DNA of 64,000 bases from CAVRRZ01 sp963723745 (GCA_963723745.1 CAVRRZ010000005.1:992001-1056000), one strand, 5' to 3'. Positions 1 to 15,922 are shown, counted from the first letter of the stretch. Program-made: numbers and translations. Notes: a model not told the origin generated them from the letters alone.

Positions 1-1294
<1,294 letters not shown>

Positions 1295-1394
1295 ACGGCC
1301 GAGGGTACGGCCGCCCGCCGACAGCCCGGGAGCCGCGCGCCCCACGCATCCCACCCGTCCGTCGGTCCCCGCGCGAGCCGGCGCGGGGGCCCGT

Positions 1395-2147
1395 TCAGGC
1401 CTCGTGCACGTACGGGCTCGCGGCCACCTCCGTGCCGTCGGCCAGCTCGCTGATCCGGAAGTCGTCGAACACGTTCGGGGCGACGCGGCCCAGCTCCCTC
1501 AGGCAGGCGATCGCGACCTCGCGGATCTCGACGTCGGCGTGCTCGCTGGCCCGCATCGCCACGAAGTGCCGCCAGGCCCGGTAGTTGCCGGTGACCACCA
1601 TGCGTGTCTCGAGCGCGTTGGGCAGCACCGACCGCGCGGCCTGACGGGCCTGCTTGCGCCGCAGCCCGGCGTTCGGAGCGTCGGCGAGGCTCTCCTCGAG
1701 GCCGTCGAGCAGTTCGGTGTAGGCGGCCAGCGCCGCGTCGGTGGCGGCGAGGAACCGCTCGTGCAGCCGCGGGTCCCCGGCGATCCCCGCGGGCTCGACG
1801 ACGGCCACGGTGTCGCGGGGCACGTGGCGGGGCGAGAGCTGGCTGAACGACAGGTGGCGGTGACGCACCATCTCCTGTCCGACGGCGCGGGACAGGCCGG
1901 TCAGGTAGAGCGTGACGCTGCTGTGCTCGAGGACGGCGAGGTGCCCGGTCTCGAGGATGTGCCGCAGGTAGCCCCGGTTGGTGGCGGTCGCCGGGTTGGG
2001 CTTGTCCCACGCCTCGTAGCAGGCCCGCCCGGCGAACTCGGCGAGAGCCTGACCGCCGTCCTCGTCGGTGTCCCACGGGATGTCCGCGGGCGGGGTGAAC
2101 GCGCTCTGCGCGACGACCTGGACTCGGAGGGGCGCGATCGCGGGCAC
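1395..2147 (-). CDS. thyX: Flavin-dependent thymidylate synthase ThyX
   Basis: FAD-dependent synthesis of dTMP from dUMP. It uses methylene-THF as carbon donor and NADPH as reductant, leaving tetrahydrofolate, so it does not need DHFR. The GTG start at 2147 gives 250 residues, the normal family size. The signature RHRx7S is seen as [11 protein letters not shown] at residues 95-105, with the PRH and [12 protein letters not shown] segments following. In many actinobacteria thyX sits next to dapA; here it lies immediately upstream of thyA-folA. Having both ThyA and ThyX is known from mycobacteria and corynebacteria. Identification is firm. Confidence 0.96.
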   Translation of the reverse strand: MPAIAPLRVQVVAQSAFTPPADIPWDTDEDGGQALAEFAGRACYEAWDKPNPATATNRGYLRHILETGHLAVLEHSSVTLYLTGLSRAVGQEMVRHRHLSFSQLSPRHVPRDTVAVVEPAGIAGDPRLHERFLAATDAALAAYTELLDGLEESLADAPNAGLRRKQARQAARSVLPNALETRMVVTGNYRAWRHFVAMRASEHADVEIREVAIACLRELGRVAPNVFDDFRISELADGTEVAASPYVHEA

Positions 2148-2226
2148 GCCCCCGAGCCTAGGACGCGGGCCGGACCGGAACCCGCGTCGGCGCTCCGTCT
2201 GCCCCCGGAACGGGCAGACTCGGCGC

Positions 2227-2661
2227 GTGACCGTCTGGCGCACCGTGCTCGTCGTCGTCGGCGGCCTGCTGCTCCTCTGGCTCGCCGTCCTGGCGTGTGT
2301 GTGGCGGGCCCGGCCGGACGAGCTCACCGTCCGCAGCGCCCTGCGCCTGCTGCCCGACCTCGTGCGGGTCGTCCGGCGGCTGGCCGGCGACGGGTCGCTG
2401 CCGCGCGGGGTCCGGCTGCGACTGTGGCTGCTGCTGGGGTACCTGCTCTCCCCCGTGGACCTGGTGCCCGACGTCGTCCCGGTGCTCGGCCATGCCGACG
2501 ACGTCGTCGTCGTGGCCCTGGTCCTGCGCTCGGTCGTGCATCGTGCCGGTCCGGAGGCGCTGGCCCGTCACTGGCCTGGGGACGCCGCCGGACTCGCCGT
2601 GCTCAACCGGCTGGCCGGTCGAGTGCGGCCCGCACCGGAGGACGTCGCACCACGCGACTGA
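2227..2661 (+). CDS. DUF1232 (YkvA-like) small membrane protein
   Basis: A 144-residue protein from a GTG start. Residues 4-24 form one clear N-terminal membrane helix. The C-terminal DUF1232 region carries the typical [28 protein letters not shown] stretch (quoted in part: [18 protein letters not shown]). Function is unknown for the family. It is divergent from thyX and its last 59 bp overlap the end of the convergent glycosylase-like gene. Family assignment is good; biological role is not known. Confidence 0.8.
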   Translation: MTVWRTVLVVVGGLLLLWLAVLACVWRARPDELTVRSALRLLPDLVRVVRRLAGDGSLPRGVRLRLWLLLGYLLSPVDLVPDVVPVLGHADDVVVVALVLRSVVHRAGPEALARHWPGDAAGLAVLNRLAGRVRPAPEDVAPRD

Positions 2662-3853
2662 GGTCGCCCGCGAGGTCACCCCGCTCGACCACCTCCACGT
2701 CGTCGAGCTCGAGCCAGTCGGCCATCAGCCGCAGCTCGTCGGCGAGGGCGCCGCAGACCAGCGCCCGCTCGGCGCCCTCCTCGCCGTGCACGGCCTGCGC
2801 GCGCAGCACACCGGCCTGCCGGTCCGCCTTCAGGTCGACCCGTGCGACCAGCCGGTCGCCGAGCAGGAACGGCAGCACGTAGTACCCGTGCACCCGCTTG
2901 GCGACCGGCGTGTAGATCTCGATGCGGTACCGGAAGCCGAAGATCCGCTCCACCCGCGGGCGCTCCCAGACCAGCGAGTCGAAGGGGCTCACCAGCGCCC
3001 GGGCGGAGATCCGGCGGGGCCGGCGCGCCCCGGGGTCCAGATAGGCCGGCTGCCCCCAGCCGGCCACCTCGACCCGCTGGAGCTCGCCGGCATCGGCGAG
3101 CTCGGCGACGGCCGTCCGCGCCTGCTGCGGCGCCAGCCGGAAGTAGTCGCGCAGGTCCCGCTCCGTGGCCACGCCGAGCGCCCGGGCCGCGGTGCGCACC
3201 AGTTCGCGAGCTGCCTCGGCCGGCTCCGGCGTGGGAGCGTGCACGACCTCGGCCGGCAGGACCCGCTCGGTGAGGTCGTACACCCGCTCGAAGGAGGCGG
3301 TGCGCGCCCGGGCGGTGAGCACCCCGGAGTAGAACAGCCACTCCAGCGCCACCTTGCCCGCATGCCAGTTCCACATCGCCTTCGGCCGGTCGGGCCGGGG
3401 CTCGGCCAGGTCGCTGGCCTTGAGCGGGCCGCCCTCGCGCACCCGGTCGAGCACCTCGGCGACGTAGTGCGGCCGCTCCTGCTGGATCGCCACCATCGAG
3501 CGCCACGCGTGCTCCTCGGCCGCGTGCATGCGCCAGCGCAGGAACGGGTGCAGCCGTACCGGCAGGTAGGACGCCTCGTGCGCCCAGTACTCGAACAAGG
3601 CACGGCGGCGGCCGCCGAGCTCGTCCAGCGCCGTCCGGGGGTAGGGGCCGAGGCGGCTGAAGGCCGGCAGGTAGTGCGCCCGGCTGAGCACGTTGACCGA
3701 GTCGATCTGCAGCACCGCCAGCCGCTCGGCCAGCCGCCGCAGGCGGAGAGTGCCGTTCGGGCCCGCCGGGCGCGGGTCTGCGAAGCCCTGGGCGGCCAGT
3801 GCGATCCGGCGGGCGAGGGCCGCCGGCAGCCGCTCCACCTCGTTCCTGCTCAC
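2603..3853 (-). CDS. Winged-helix DNA glycosylase-like protein (AlkZ/AlkX-YcaQ, HTH_42 family)
   Basis: A 416-residue HTH_42 protein. Relatives AlkZ (Streptomyces) and AlkX/YcaQ (E. coli) excise alkylated bases and unhook interstrand crosslinks. The expected catalytic tripeptide is visible as Gln49-Ile50-Asp51 in LAVLQIDSVNVLSRAHYLP. The QxD form is, to my knowledge, typical of AlkX rather than the QxQ of AlkZ. Downstream are FEYWAHEASYLP, the MWNWHAGKVALEWLFYSG winged-helix region, and SPFDSLVWERPRVERIFGF, all family hallmarks. The GTG start at 3853 was chosen because conservation begins there. It is convergent with the DUF1232 gene. Activity is inferred from family only. Confidence 0.85.
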   Translation of the reverse strand: MSRNEVERLPAALARRIALAAQGFADPRPAGPNGTLRLRRLAERLAVLQIDSVNVLSRAHYLPAFSRLGPYPRTALDELGGRRRALFEYWAHEASYLPVRLHPFLRWRMHAAEEHAWRSMVAIQQERPHYVAEVLDRVREGGPLKASDLAEPRPDRPKAMWNWHAGKVALEWLFYSGVLTARARTASFERVYDLTERVLPAEVVHAPTPEPAEAARELVRTAARALGVATERDLRDYFRLAPQQARTAVAELADAGELQRVEVAGWGQPAYLDPGARRPRRISARALVSPFDSLVWERPRVERIFGFRYRIEIYTPVAKRVHGYYVLPFLLGDRLVARVDLKADRQAGVLRAQAVHGEEGAERALVCGALADELRLMADWLELDDVEVVERGDLAGDLSRVVRRPPVRAALDRPAG

Positions 3854-3954
3854 GGGGGGAATCCTGCCGAACGGGTACGACGGACGCCGACCGTGGACAC
3901 CGACCGTGGACACCGCCGCGCGACCCGTGGCCCGCCCCCGCCTACCCTCGCGAC

Positions 3955-4554
3955 GTGGATCCCTCCAGCCCGTTCCCGCGGCTGACCGGCACGGCCGACG
4001 TGTCGGTCCGGCCGGCCCGACCGGCGGACGCGGCGACCGTCGCCCGCGTCCAGGCGGTCACCTGGCGGACGGCGTACCGCGACGTCCTCCCGCTCGCGGT
4101 GCTCGACGAGTGGGACGAGGACGCGGCCGCCCTGTCCTGGTCGGCGGCGATCACCTCACCCCCGACTCCCGGTCACGGCGTGCTGGTCGCGGTCGAGAGG
4201 GACACCGTCGTCGGGTTCGCCGCGTACGGCCCGGCCGAGCGCAGCCCCGACGCGCCGCCGTCGGACGACGGTCCGGTGACCGAGGTGGCCGCCCTGCTGG
4301 TCGAGCCGCGCTGGGGCCGGCGAGGGCACGGCAGCCGCCTGCTGGCCGCCGTCACCGACCTCGCGCTCGGGTCCGGGGCCGGACGGCTGGAGATGTGGCT
4401 GCCGGAGTCCGACGACGTGACGGCAGGGTTCCTGGACTCGGCCGGGTGGGACCGGGACGGCTGGGCCCGGACGCTGGACACGGGGGCCGCGCCGCTGCGC
4501 GAGATCCGCTGGCACACGCTGCTCGGCGCCGACCCGGAGGGGCCGCCCGGATGA
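3955..4554 (+). CDS. GNAT family N-acetyltransferase
   Basis: A 199-residue acetyltransferase of the GNAT fold. The N-terminal VRPARPADAATVARVQAVTW is the usual opening strand and helix. The acetyl-CoA binding loop is seen as VEPRWGRRGHGSRLLAA. The substrate cannot be told. The GTG start at 3955 is used because the fold begins within 20 residues. The stop overlaps the ATG of the next gene (ATGA), so the DUF2461 gene is probably translationally coupled. Confidence 0.85.
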   Translation: MDPSSPFPRLTGTADVSVRPARPADAATVARVQAVTWRTAYRDVLPLAVLDEWDEDAAALSWSAAITSPPTPGHGVLVAVERDTVVGFAAYGPAERSPDAPPSDDGPVTEVAALLVEPRWGRRGHGSRLLAAVTDLALGSGAGRLEMWLPESDDVTAGFLDSAGWDRDGWARTLDTGAAPLREIRWHTLLGADPEGPPG

Positions 4555-5207
4555 GCTTCGCCGGCTTCCCCGACGAGGGCCTGGTCTTCTACGAGGGCCT
4601 CGAGGCGGACAACTCCAAGACCTACTGGACGGCGCACAAGCCCGACTACGAGCTGTACGTGCGCACCCCCCTGCAGGCGATGCTGGACGAGCTCGCCGCC
4701 GAGTTCGGTGCGGCGAAGGTGTTCCGGCCCTACCGCGACGTGCGGTTCAGCCATGACAAGACGCCGTACAAGACCCACCAGGGCGCCGTCGTGCGCAGCA
4801 GCACCCACGGCGCCTGGTACGTCCAGATCTCGGCCGAGGGGCTGATGGTCGCCGGCGGCGCGTGGCGCTGGGAGTCCGACCAGGTCGCCCGGTTCCGGCG
4901 GGCACTGACCGACGACCTACAGGGGTCCCGGCTGACGGCCGAGCTCGACCGTCTGGTCGCGGCCGGCTACGAGATCAGCGGAGACCGGCTGGTCCGCCTG
5001 CCCAAGGGCTTCGACGTCCCGGAGGACCGCGCGGACCTGCTGCGGCACAAGGCGCTGCACGCCGTCCGCCGCTGGGAGCCGGCCGACTGGCTGCACGAGC
5101 GGGCGGCGTTCGAGCGGGTGCGGACCGCGTGGCGGGACTTCTCGCCGTTGAACGCATGGCTGTCGACGAACGTCGGTGCGACCACGAAGGAGATCCGCCG
5201 CCGCTGA
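4551..5207 (+). CDS. DUF2461 domain-containing protein
   Basis: A 218-residue protein covered almost entirely by DUF2461 (TIGR02453). Typical features are the N-terminal FPDEGLVFYEGLEADNSKTYW, the basic VFRPYRDVRFSHDKTPYKTH segment and a C-terminal WLSTNVGATT. No biochemical function is established for the family. It is coupled to the upstream GNAT gene by a 4-bp ATGA overlap and convergent with the MFS gene, whose stop is 4 bp away. Confidence 0.85.
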   Translation: MSFAGFPDEGLVFYEGLEADNSKTYWTAHKPDYELYVRTPLQAMLDELAAEFGAAKVFRPYRDVRFSHDKTPYKTHQGAVVRSSTHGAWYVQISAEGLMVAGGAWRWESDQVARFRRALTDDLQGSRLTAELDRLVAAGYEISGDRLVRLPKGFDVPEDRADLLRHKALHAVRRWEPADWLHERAAFERVRTAWRDFSPLNAWLSTNVGATTKEIRRR

Positions 5208-5211
5208 CCGG

Positions 5212-6531
5212 TCAGCCGCGCGCCGCCGGCGCCCCGACCGGGCGCTGCGGGTCGACGAGCTCGCCGTCGCGGAACACGATCCGGCGCAGCTGCGGGGACC
5301 GCCAGGCGATCACGGCGACCCCGGCGAGGCAGGCCAGCCCACCGGTCACGATCGACAGACCGGCCGAGGTCAGCGTCGCCTGGACGCCCGCGCGGGTGTC
5401 GCCGAGCAACGGCCCACCGGACACCACGGCCTTGTTCACCGACGAGACCCGGCCGCGCAGGGAGTCCGGGGTGTTCACGGTGATCAGCGTGTTGCGCAGC
5501 GTCGCGGAGATCATGTCCGCGACGCCGGAGAGCACCAGGCAGGCCAGCGACAGGGCCAGCCACTGGGAGATCCCGAACCCGACGATGGCCACGCCGTAGA
5601 TCGCGATCCAGATCATGATCACGCGGCCGATGCGCCGCACCCGCGCCATCCACCCGGAGGTGAGCGCACCCAGGAGGGCCCCCGCGCCCGGGGCCGAGTA
5701 GAGCAGCCCGACCGTCGCCGCGTCGCCGCCCAGCACGTCGGTGCCGATGGCCGGGAAGAGGGCGCGTGGCAGGCCGAACACCATCGCGCTGATGTCGAGC
5801 AGGAAGATCGCCCGGATCATCGGTTGCGTGCCGACGTAGCCGAGCCCTTCGCGCAGCGAGGACCAGCCCGCCTTGCGCCCACCGCCCCCGGGTCGCATGG
5901 CGGGCAGCCGCGCGGTGGTCAGCGCACCGACGAGGAAACTGCCGGCGTAGATCCAGAACACGAGGTTCAGCCCGAAGGCCGCGATCAGCACGCCGGTGAC
6001 CGCCGGCACCAGGAGCTTGCCCAGCGTGCTGAGGATCTGCTGCAGCGCGAGTGCCGACGGCAGCAGCGACAGCGGGACCACGTGCGGCAGCGCCGCACGG
6101 CGCGCCGGCGCGTCGAACCCCGACGCCGTGGCCTGCAGCGTCGCGAGCACGAACACCACCCACAGCTGCGCCCGGTCCTGCGCGGCGTTCAGCGCGAAGC
6201 CCCCCGCGACGCACATGAGGAACAGCTGGGTGACCAGCAGGACGCGACGCCGGTCGAAGGCGTCGACCACCACGCCCCCCACGAGGGATCCGACGATCAG
6301 GGGCACGACCTGCGCGAGGCTGACCAGACCGACCATGAGCGACGACCCGGTGAGCGCGTAGACCTGCAGCGGGATGGCCACGAGCGGGATCTGCCGGCCC
6401 ATCGTGGCGAAGACGTCGCCGAACCACAGCCACCGGAAGGGCCGGGACTGCTGCAACGGCGTGGTGTCGACGGCCATCCCACGCATCTGCGCCAGCACCC
6501 GGCGCCTCGACGGGGACGACCTGGGCTGCAT
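5212..6531 (-). CDS. MFS transporter (EntS/MFS_3-like exporter)
   Basis: A 439-residue membrane protein with about twelve hydrophobic segments. It begins with FRWLWFGDVFATMGRQIPLVA, characteristic of the MFS_3 group that includes the enterobactin exporter EntS and macrolide efflux proteins. The loop VVDAFDRRRVLLVTQL between helices 2 and 3 is the MFS signature region. The start at ATG 6531 is the most upstream sensible one; ATG codons at about 6489 would shorten the N-terminus. The substrate is unknown and no siderophore or resistance genes are adjacent. Confidence 0.85.
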   Translation of the reverse strand: MQPRSSPSRRRVLAQMRGMAVDTTPLQQSRPFRWLWFGDVFATMGRQIPLVAIPLQVYALTGSSLMVGLVSLAQVVPLIVGSLVGGVVVDAFDRRRVLLVTQLFLMCVAGGFALNAAQDRAQLWVVFVLATLQATASGFDAPARRAALPHVVPLSLLPSALALQQILSTLGKLLVPAVTGVLIAAFGLNLVFWIYAGSFLVGALTTARLPAMRPGGGGRKAGWSSLREGLGYVGTQPMIRAIFLLDISAMVFGLPRALFPAIGTDVLGGDAATVGLLYSAPGAGALLGALTSGWMARVRRIGRVIMIWIAIYGVAIVGFGISQWLALSLACLVLSGVADMISATLRNTLITVNTPDSLRGRVSSVNKAVVSGGPLLGDTRAGVQATLTSAGLSIVTGGLACLAGVAVIAWRSPQLRRIVFRDGELVDPQRPVGAPAARG

Positions 6532-6652
6532 GCGGGGGTCCGGCCTCCTCGGGGCGACACTTCGTTGCGGCAAGAAAGTACCGTCTCCGCCCACGGAACG
6601 GCGCGTGTCGCCCGGGCGACGACCTGTCGGCGGCACCGGCCCGGCGCACGGA

Positions 6653-8371
6653 TCAGAGCGCGCGAGGACGCACCGGGAGGACGTCGCACCCGGCGGTGTA
6701 GCCGCCGGGACCGCGCCACTGCGGTGGGGTGACGCGGCACAGGTCACGGAGCCGGAAGAGCACGCCGTCCCGGCGCAGCGCGTCCTGCACGTCCGCCACC
6801 GGGACGCTCGCGACCGGGGTGCCGCTCGTGCTCGCCAGTGCGGCGGCGATACCGGCCGCCTCGCCCAGCGCCATGTACTGCGGCTCCATGCGCACGGACC
6901 CGTAGGCCGTCGGCGACGCGGACACCCCGACCGGGGCGAGCAGGTTGACGACGCCGCCTTCGGCCGGGAGCAGCACCTCGAACGGGATCTCGTAGGCGGG
7001 TGCGGTGTAGAGCATGTTGCCGTCGCTGACCAGCCGCCCGTCGGCGAACAGCATCCGGGTCGGCTTCGTGTCGACGTGGTAGGCGCCGACGGCGACCGCG
7101 GAGGTCTTCTCCCGGTCGGTGTAGACGTCGGCCTGCGTGAGGGTGGCGCGACCCTCGATCCGCCGGGCGTCGCGCACGTAGGGCTCGTAGGGCCAGTTGC
7201 CGTTGTCGGCGAACTCGTCGGCGCACAGCCCGAACGGGGCGAACACCTCTCGCAGCGGGGCCGGCACCGCCGGGTCGCGACCGAGGAAGTGGAAGAACGA
7301 CTCCACGTACTCGCGCAGCGTCCGGTTGTGCTCGGCGCGGCGCACCGGGTCGTCGAAGTAGTCCGCCGGCGCCGGCACGTTGGTGAACGCGAGGTGCCCG
7401 GCGTTCAGGTCGTACTTGTCCCCGGGCAGCACGGCGATCTGGAAGGCGTCGCTGAGCAGCGACCCGTTGGGCCGGGTCTCGACCGCACCGCTCAGGGCGC
7501 CGGCCATCAACCGGAACGACGGCAGGAACTCCGCGTAGCGGGCGGTCGCGCGGAAGGGCGTGCGGTTGCCCGGGTCGACCGTGACGCAGAGCCGGTAGGC
7601 CAGCGACGGCGTCCCACTGTCGACCACGTCGTCGTAGTCCGGGACGTCGTCGGCGGTGTCGACGAACGGATTGGCGGCGAACGCCGCGCGGGCGGAGACC
7701 GCCTCGCCGGGCTCGACCGCCAGGACCTCGGTCCAGCCGCGCTGCGCGGCCAACGGCTCGTCGTAGGCACGGAAGTCGGCCATGCCGACGCGATGCCGAA
7801 CGCCGGCACCGGCGATCAGGTCGCCGGTGTAGCTGGCGTCGACGAACGTGTCTGCGCAGAACTCGTCCCCGTCGGCGACGGTGACGCAGTCGACCGTGCG
7901 GTCCGCCGTCCGGACGCCGGTGAGCGGCGACCGGAGACGGACGTCGACGCCCGCCTCCTCCAGCATCCGCCGGAACACCCGCTCGGCGATCCGGGGCTCG
8001 AAGCGCCACGTGGTGGGGTCCCCGTAGTACGAGCGGATCCGCTCGAAGAAGTCGAGAGCGATCCCCTGCACGGCCAGCGGTGAGCCGACGTCCGAGGCGC
8101 TGATGCCGTTGGACGCCATGCCGCCGACCGTGCCGGCCTCGGCGAGGAGGACGACGTCCGCGGAGTGGCTGGTCGCGGCGAGTGCCGCGGCCACGCCCGC
8201 CGGGGTGCCGCCGTAGACGACGACGTCCCGGTGCTCGGCGGCAGGTCGACCCGGCAGTTCGACGGCGGCGCGGGACACCTGGGGCCCCTCGGCCGGGAGC
8301 GGCCCGCGCAGGACCTGGGAGCCGCCGAGGGAGAGGGCGACCACGGTCATCAGGACGGCCACGCGTCGCAT
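6653..8371 (-). CDS. Exported FAD-dependent oxidoreductase, copy 1
   Basis: A 572-residue flavoprotein of the FAD_oxidored (PF12831) type. The N-terminus MRRVAVLMTVVALSLGG looks like a signal peptide or anchor. It is followed by a dinucleotide-binding motif in the relaxed form GGTPAG (residues 54-59) and then GTVGGMASNGIS. Other blocks are VDASYTGDLIAGAG, CADEFADNGNWPYEPYVR and SPTAYGSVRMEPQYMALGEA. The ATG at 8371 gives the best signal peptide and follows a GGGGGAGG stretch; an ATG at 8401 is possible. It is a tandem paralogue of the next gene. FAD enzymes are usually exported folded, so Tat export is plausible, but no strong Tat motif is seen. The substrate is unknown. Confidence 0.8.
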   Translation of the reverse strand: MRRVAVLMTVVALSLGGSQVLRGPLPAEGPQVSRAAVELPGRPAAEHRDVVVYGGTPAGVAAALAATSHSADVVLLAEAGTVGGMASNGISASDVGSPLAVQGIALDFFERIRSYYGDPTTWRFEPRIAERVFRRMLEEAGVDVRLRSPLTGVRTADRTVDCVTVADGDEFCADTFVDASYTGDLIAGAGVRHRVGMADFRAYDEPLAAQRGWTEVLAVEPGEAVSARAAFAANPFVDTADDVPDYDDVVDSGTPSLAYRLCVTVDPGNRTPFRATARYAEFLPSFRLMAGALSGAVETRPNGSLLSDAFQIAVLPGDKYDLNAGHLAFTNVPAPADYFDDPVRRAEHNRTLREYVESFFHFLGRDPAVPAPLREVFAPFGLCADEFADNGNWPYEPYVRDARRIEGRATLTQADVYTDREKTSAVAVGAYHVDTKPTRMLFADGRLVSDGNMLYTAPAYEIPFEVLLPAEGGVVNLLAPVGVSASPTAYGSVRMEPQYMALGEAAGIAAALASTSGTPVASVPVADVQDALRRDGVLFRLRDLCRVTPPQWRGPGGYTAGCDVLPVRPRAL

Positions 8372-8582
8372 CGAACCGACCGCCCTCCCCCGTCGGGCCA
8401 TCTGCTGGCCGCTCCAGCCCCTCTGCCCGCGGGCGAGGTGCGGCAACCACGCTGGTGACCGCCGGTCACGATGCCCAGGCTCGGAGCGGTCGGACCACCC
8501 TTTCGGGTGGCGCTGCTCGGCGCGGTTTCGGCGGAAGGTCAGGCCGCCGTGACGCTGCGCCACCGGTGCCGGCGTCCGGCGA

Positions 8583-10286
8583 TCAGTCCGGCAGGACCCT
8601 CAGCAGGCTGCAGGTGCTCGAGAAGCCGCCGGACCGCCGAAGGGCGGCCGGCGTCTGCGCGCACACCGCCGTCGCGGTGTGGGCCACGCCGTCGTACCGC
8701 AGGATGGCCTGCACACGGGCCGCCGGCAGCGCGGCCACTGAGAGGGCGATGTCGGATACCTGGTCCGCCGCGATGCCCGCCGCCTGGCCCAGGGCCATGT
8801 ACTGGGGCTCCATCCGCACCGATCCGTAGGCGGTCGGGGACGCCGAGAGACCGACGGGCGCCAACAGGTTGGTCACGCTGCCCGTGGTCGGCACCATCGC
8901 CCGGAACGGGATCTCGTACACCGGGGCGGACGAGAAGGCGCCGACGTCCCGGTGCAGCACGCCCTCGGCGAAGACGTACTGACTGGATTTGGCGTCCACG
9001 TGGTACGACCCCACGGCGACGGCGTCGGTCTTCTGCCGGTTGATGTAGATGTCGCCGACCGTGAGGGTGTGCCTCCCCGCGATCCTCCGTCCCTCGCGGA
9101 CGTAGGGCTGGTAGGGCCAGTTGCCGTTGTCGGTGAACTCGTCGGCGCACAGTCCGAAGGGCCGAAAGGTCGTGCGCACCCCGGACGGGACCGTCGGATC
9201 GTTCTGCACGAACCAGAAGAAGGCCTGGATGTAGGTGCGCAGCACCTCGTTCGCCGCCTCGCGGTCGGCCCGGCTGCGAAAGTATTCAGGGGGCGCCGGC
9301 ACGTTGGACAAGCTCGACCAGCCGGCGTTGAGGTCGTACTTGCCGCCGGGGATCTGGGCCAGCGTGTAGAAGTCGCTGACGATCGTGCCATTGGACTTGC
9401 GGTCGACGTTCGGGTTGGCGGCACGCGCCATCACCCGGAACGACGCGAGCAGGTGATCGGAGCCCGCCGGCTGGGTGAACGGCACCCGCCTGGCCGGGTC
9501 GGAGGTGACGCACAGCCGGTAGGTCAGGGACGGTGTCCCACGACGGTAGGCGGTGCGGTACGGGGGGAGCGTGGGCTCGACCAGGACGTAGGGATTGGCA
9601 CGGAACGCGTTGCCCGCGTTCGTCCACTGGTCCCGGCCCACGCGGAGGACAGCCCGCCAGTCGCGGCGCAGGGCCATGCTCTCGCCGTAGGAGCGCAGGT
9701 CGGCCATGCCGAGCCGGTGCGGGACGCCGGCGGCGGCGAGGACGTCGCCGGTGTAGCTGGCGTCGACGTAGTTGGGTGCGCACAGGTCGCCGGCCGACAG
9801 CTGGAGGCAGGCGATCCGCCGGCCGGCCATCCGCACCCCGAGCAGGGATTGGTCCAGCCGGACGTCGACGCCGGCCTCGCTCAGCATCCGGACCAGGATG
9901 CGTTCGGCGATGCGTGGCTCGACCCGCCATTCGGAGCGACCGCCGTAGTAGCTGCGCACCCGGTCGAAGAAGGTGCGGGCGACGCCCTGCACCGCCGCGG
10001 CCGAGCCGATGTCCGAGGCGCTGATGCCGCTGGACATCATGCCGCCCACGGTGCCGCCCTCGGCGACGAGCACCACCTGGGAGCGGTGCTGCGCCGCGCC
10101 GATGGCCGCGGCCACACCGGCCGGGGTACCGCCCCAGACGACGACGTCGGGTTCCTCCACCACGGCCTTGCCCGCCGGGACCAGCCGGGCGCCGTCGCCC
10201 ACGGGCGTCCGGCCGACAGTCACGGACAGGATCAGGGCAGCGTTGAGCACGAGCGCCGGCACGAGGCGGCGGAACGACCTGGCCAC
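8583..10286 (-). CDS. Exported FAD-dependent oxidoreductase, copy 2
   Basis: A 567-residue paralogue of the downstream gene, sharing nearly every conserved block: GGTPAG (residues 52-57), GISASDIGSAAAVQGVA, VDASYTGDVLAAAGVPHR, FGLCADEFTDNGNWPYQP and SPTAYGSVRMEPQYMALGQA. A hydrophobic N-terminal segment (LVPALVLNAALILSVTVG) suggests export or anchoring. The GTG at 10286 was chosen because GAGAGGTG lies 7 nt upstream and the signal segment follows directly. The two copies are head to tail about 210 bp apart, suggesting a duplication followed by divergence at both termini. The substrate is unknown. Confidence 0.8.
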   Translation of the reverse strand: MARSFRRLVPALVLNAALILSVTVGRTPVGDGARLVPAGKAVVEEPDVVVWGGTPAGVAAAIGAAQHRSQVVLVAEGGTVGGMMSSGISASDIGSAAAVQGVARTFFDRVRSYYGGRSEWRVEPRIAERILVRMLSEAGVDVRLDQSLLGVRMAGRRIACLQLSAGDLCAPNYVDASYTGDVLAAAGVPHRLGMADLRSYGESMALRRDWRAVLRVGRDQWTNAGNAFRANPYVLVEPTLPPYRTAYRRGTPSLTYRLCVTSDPARRVPFTQPAGSDHLLASFRVMARAANPNVDRKSNGTIVSDFYTLAQIPGGKYDLNAGWSSLSNVPAPPEYFRSRADREAANEVLRTYIQAFFWFVQNDPTVPSGVRTTFRPFGLCADEFTDNGNWPYQPYVREGRRIAGRHTLTVGDIYINRQKTDAVAVGSYHVDAKSSQYVFAEGVLHRDVGAFSSAPVYEIPFRAMVPTTGSVTNLLAPVGLSASPTAYGSVRMEPQYMALGQAAGIAADQVSDIALSVAALPAARVQAILRYDGVAHTATAVCAQTPAALRRSGGFSSTCSLLRVLPD

Positions 10287-10495
10287 GCGATGACACCTCT
10301 CGACGACCCGGGCGAACTCCGCCGTTCCTGGTGCCACCAGTGCTGACGGGACGGACAGCTTCGCCGACGGCCGGCGAGCCGGGAAGCCCTGCCCCGCGCG
10401 GGTCGGCACATCCGATGACGGCACCGGCGGTCATGACGCTGAGCGCTCGGCCGATCACGCAGCGACAAGCGCCCCGGCTACGAGCCCGGGCATGC

Positions 10496-10529
10496 GAAAG
10501 GGCCCCAGCCTGGTGGCTGGGGCCCTTTC
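10496..10529 (-). terminator. rRNA operon terminator hairpin
   Basis: A perfect 15-bp stem (10496-10510 with 10515-10529, arm GAAAGGGCCCCAGCC) closes a 4-nt loop. It begins about 12 bp past the 3' end of 5S rRNA, as expected for the rrn terminator. No U-tract follows on the minus strand, which is common in high-GC actinobacteria. Confidence 0.88.
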
Positions 10530-10540
10530 GGTAAGAGTTG

Positions 10541-10657
10541 TCCGGCGGCGTCCTACTCTCCCACCCCGTCTCCAGGGCAGTACCATCGGCGCTGAGAGGC
10601 TTAGCTTCCGGGTTCGGAATGAGACCGGGCGTTTCCCTCTCGCCATGGCCGCCGTAA
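10541..10657 (-). rRNA. rrf: 5S ribosomal RNA
   Basis: About 117 nt on the minus strand, the last gene of the rrn operon. The 5' end reads TTACGGCGGCCATGGCGAGA. Interior hallmarks are CCCGGTCTCATTCCGAAC and the GGGTGGGAGAGTAGGACGC segment before the 3' terminus, which pairs back to the 5' end through CGGCGGCC/GGACGCCGCCGG. Boundaries are good to a few bases. Confidence 0.95.
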
Positions 10658-10707
10658 CGCTGTGAACATGACAAACACACACCTGCCAGGGGCCGGGTGT
10701 GGTTGCG

Positions 10708-10731
10708 GGTTCAGAACCGCACAGTGGACGC
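10708..10731 (-). repeat. 3' arm of pre-23S rRNA processing stem
   Basis: Twenty-four bases between 23S and 5S that are complementary to 14007-14030 on the other side of 23S, with one mismatch and one G-U pair. In the precursor these two arms can pair and loop out the whole 23S, as RNase III processing stems do. Seen directly; the processing role is by analogy with other rrn operons. Confidence 0.7.
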
Positions 10732-10782
10732 GAAGGCTTCTTCGTTTCTGGCTCGCCGGGCCCCGCCTGTTGGGGGGTTGTG

Positions 10783-13915
<3,133 letters not shown>

Positions 13916-13920
13916 ACACA

Positions 13921-15922
<2,002 letters not shown>

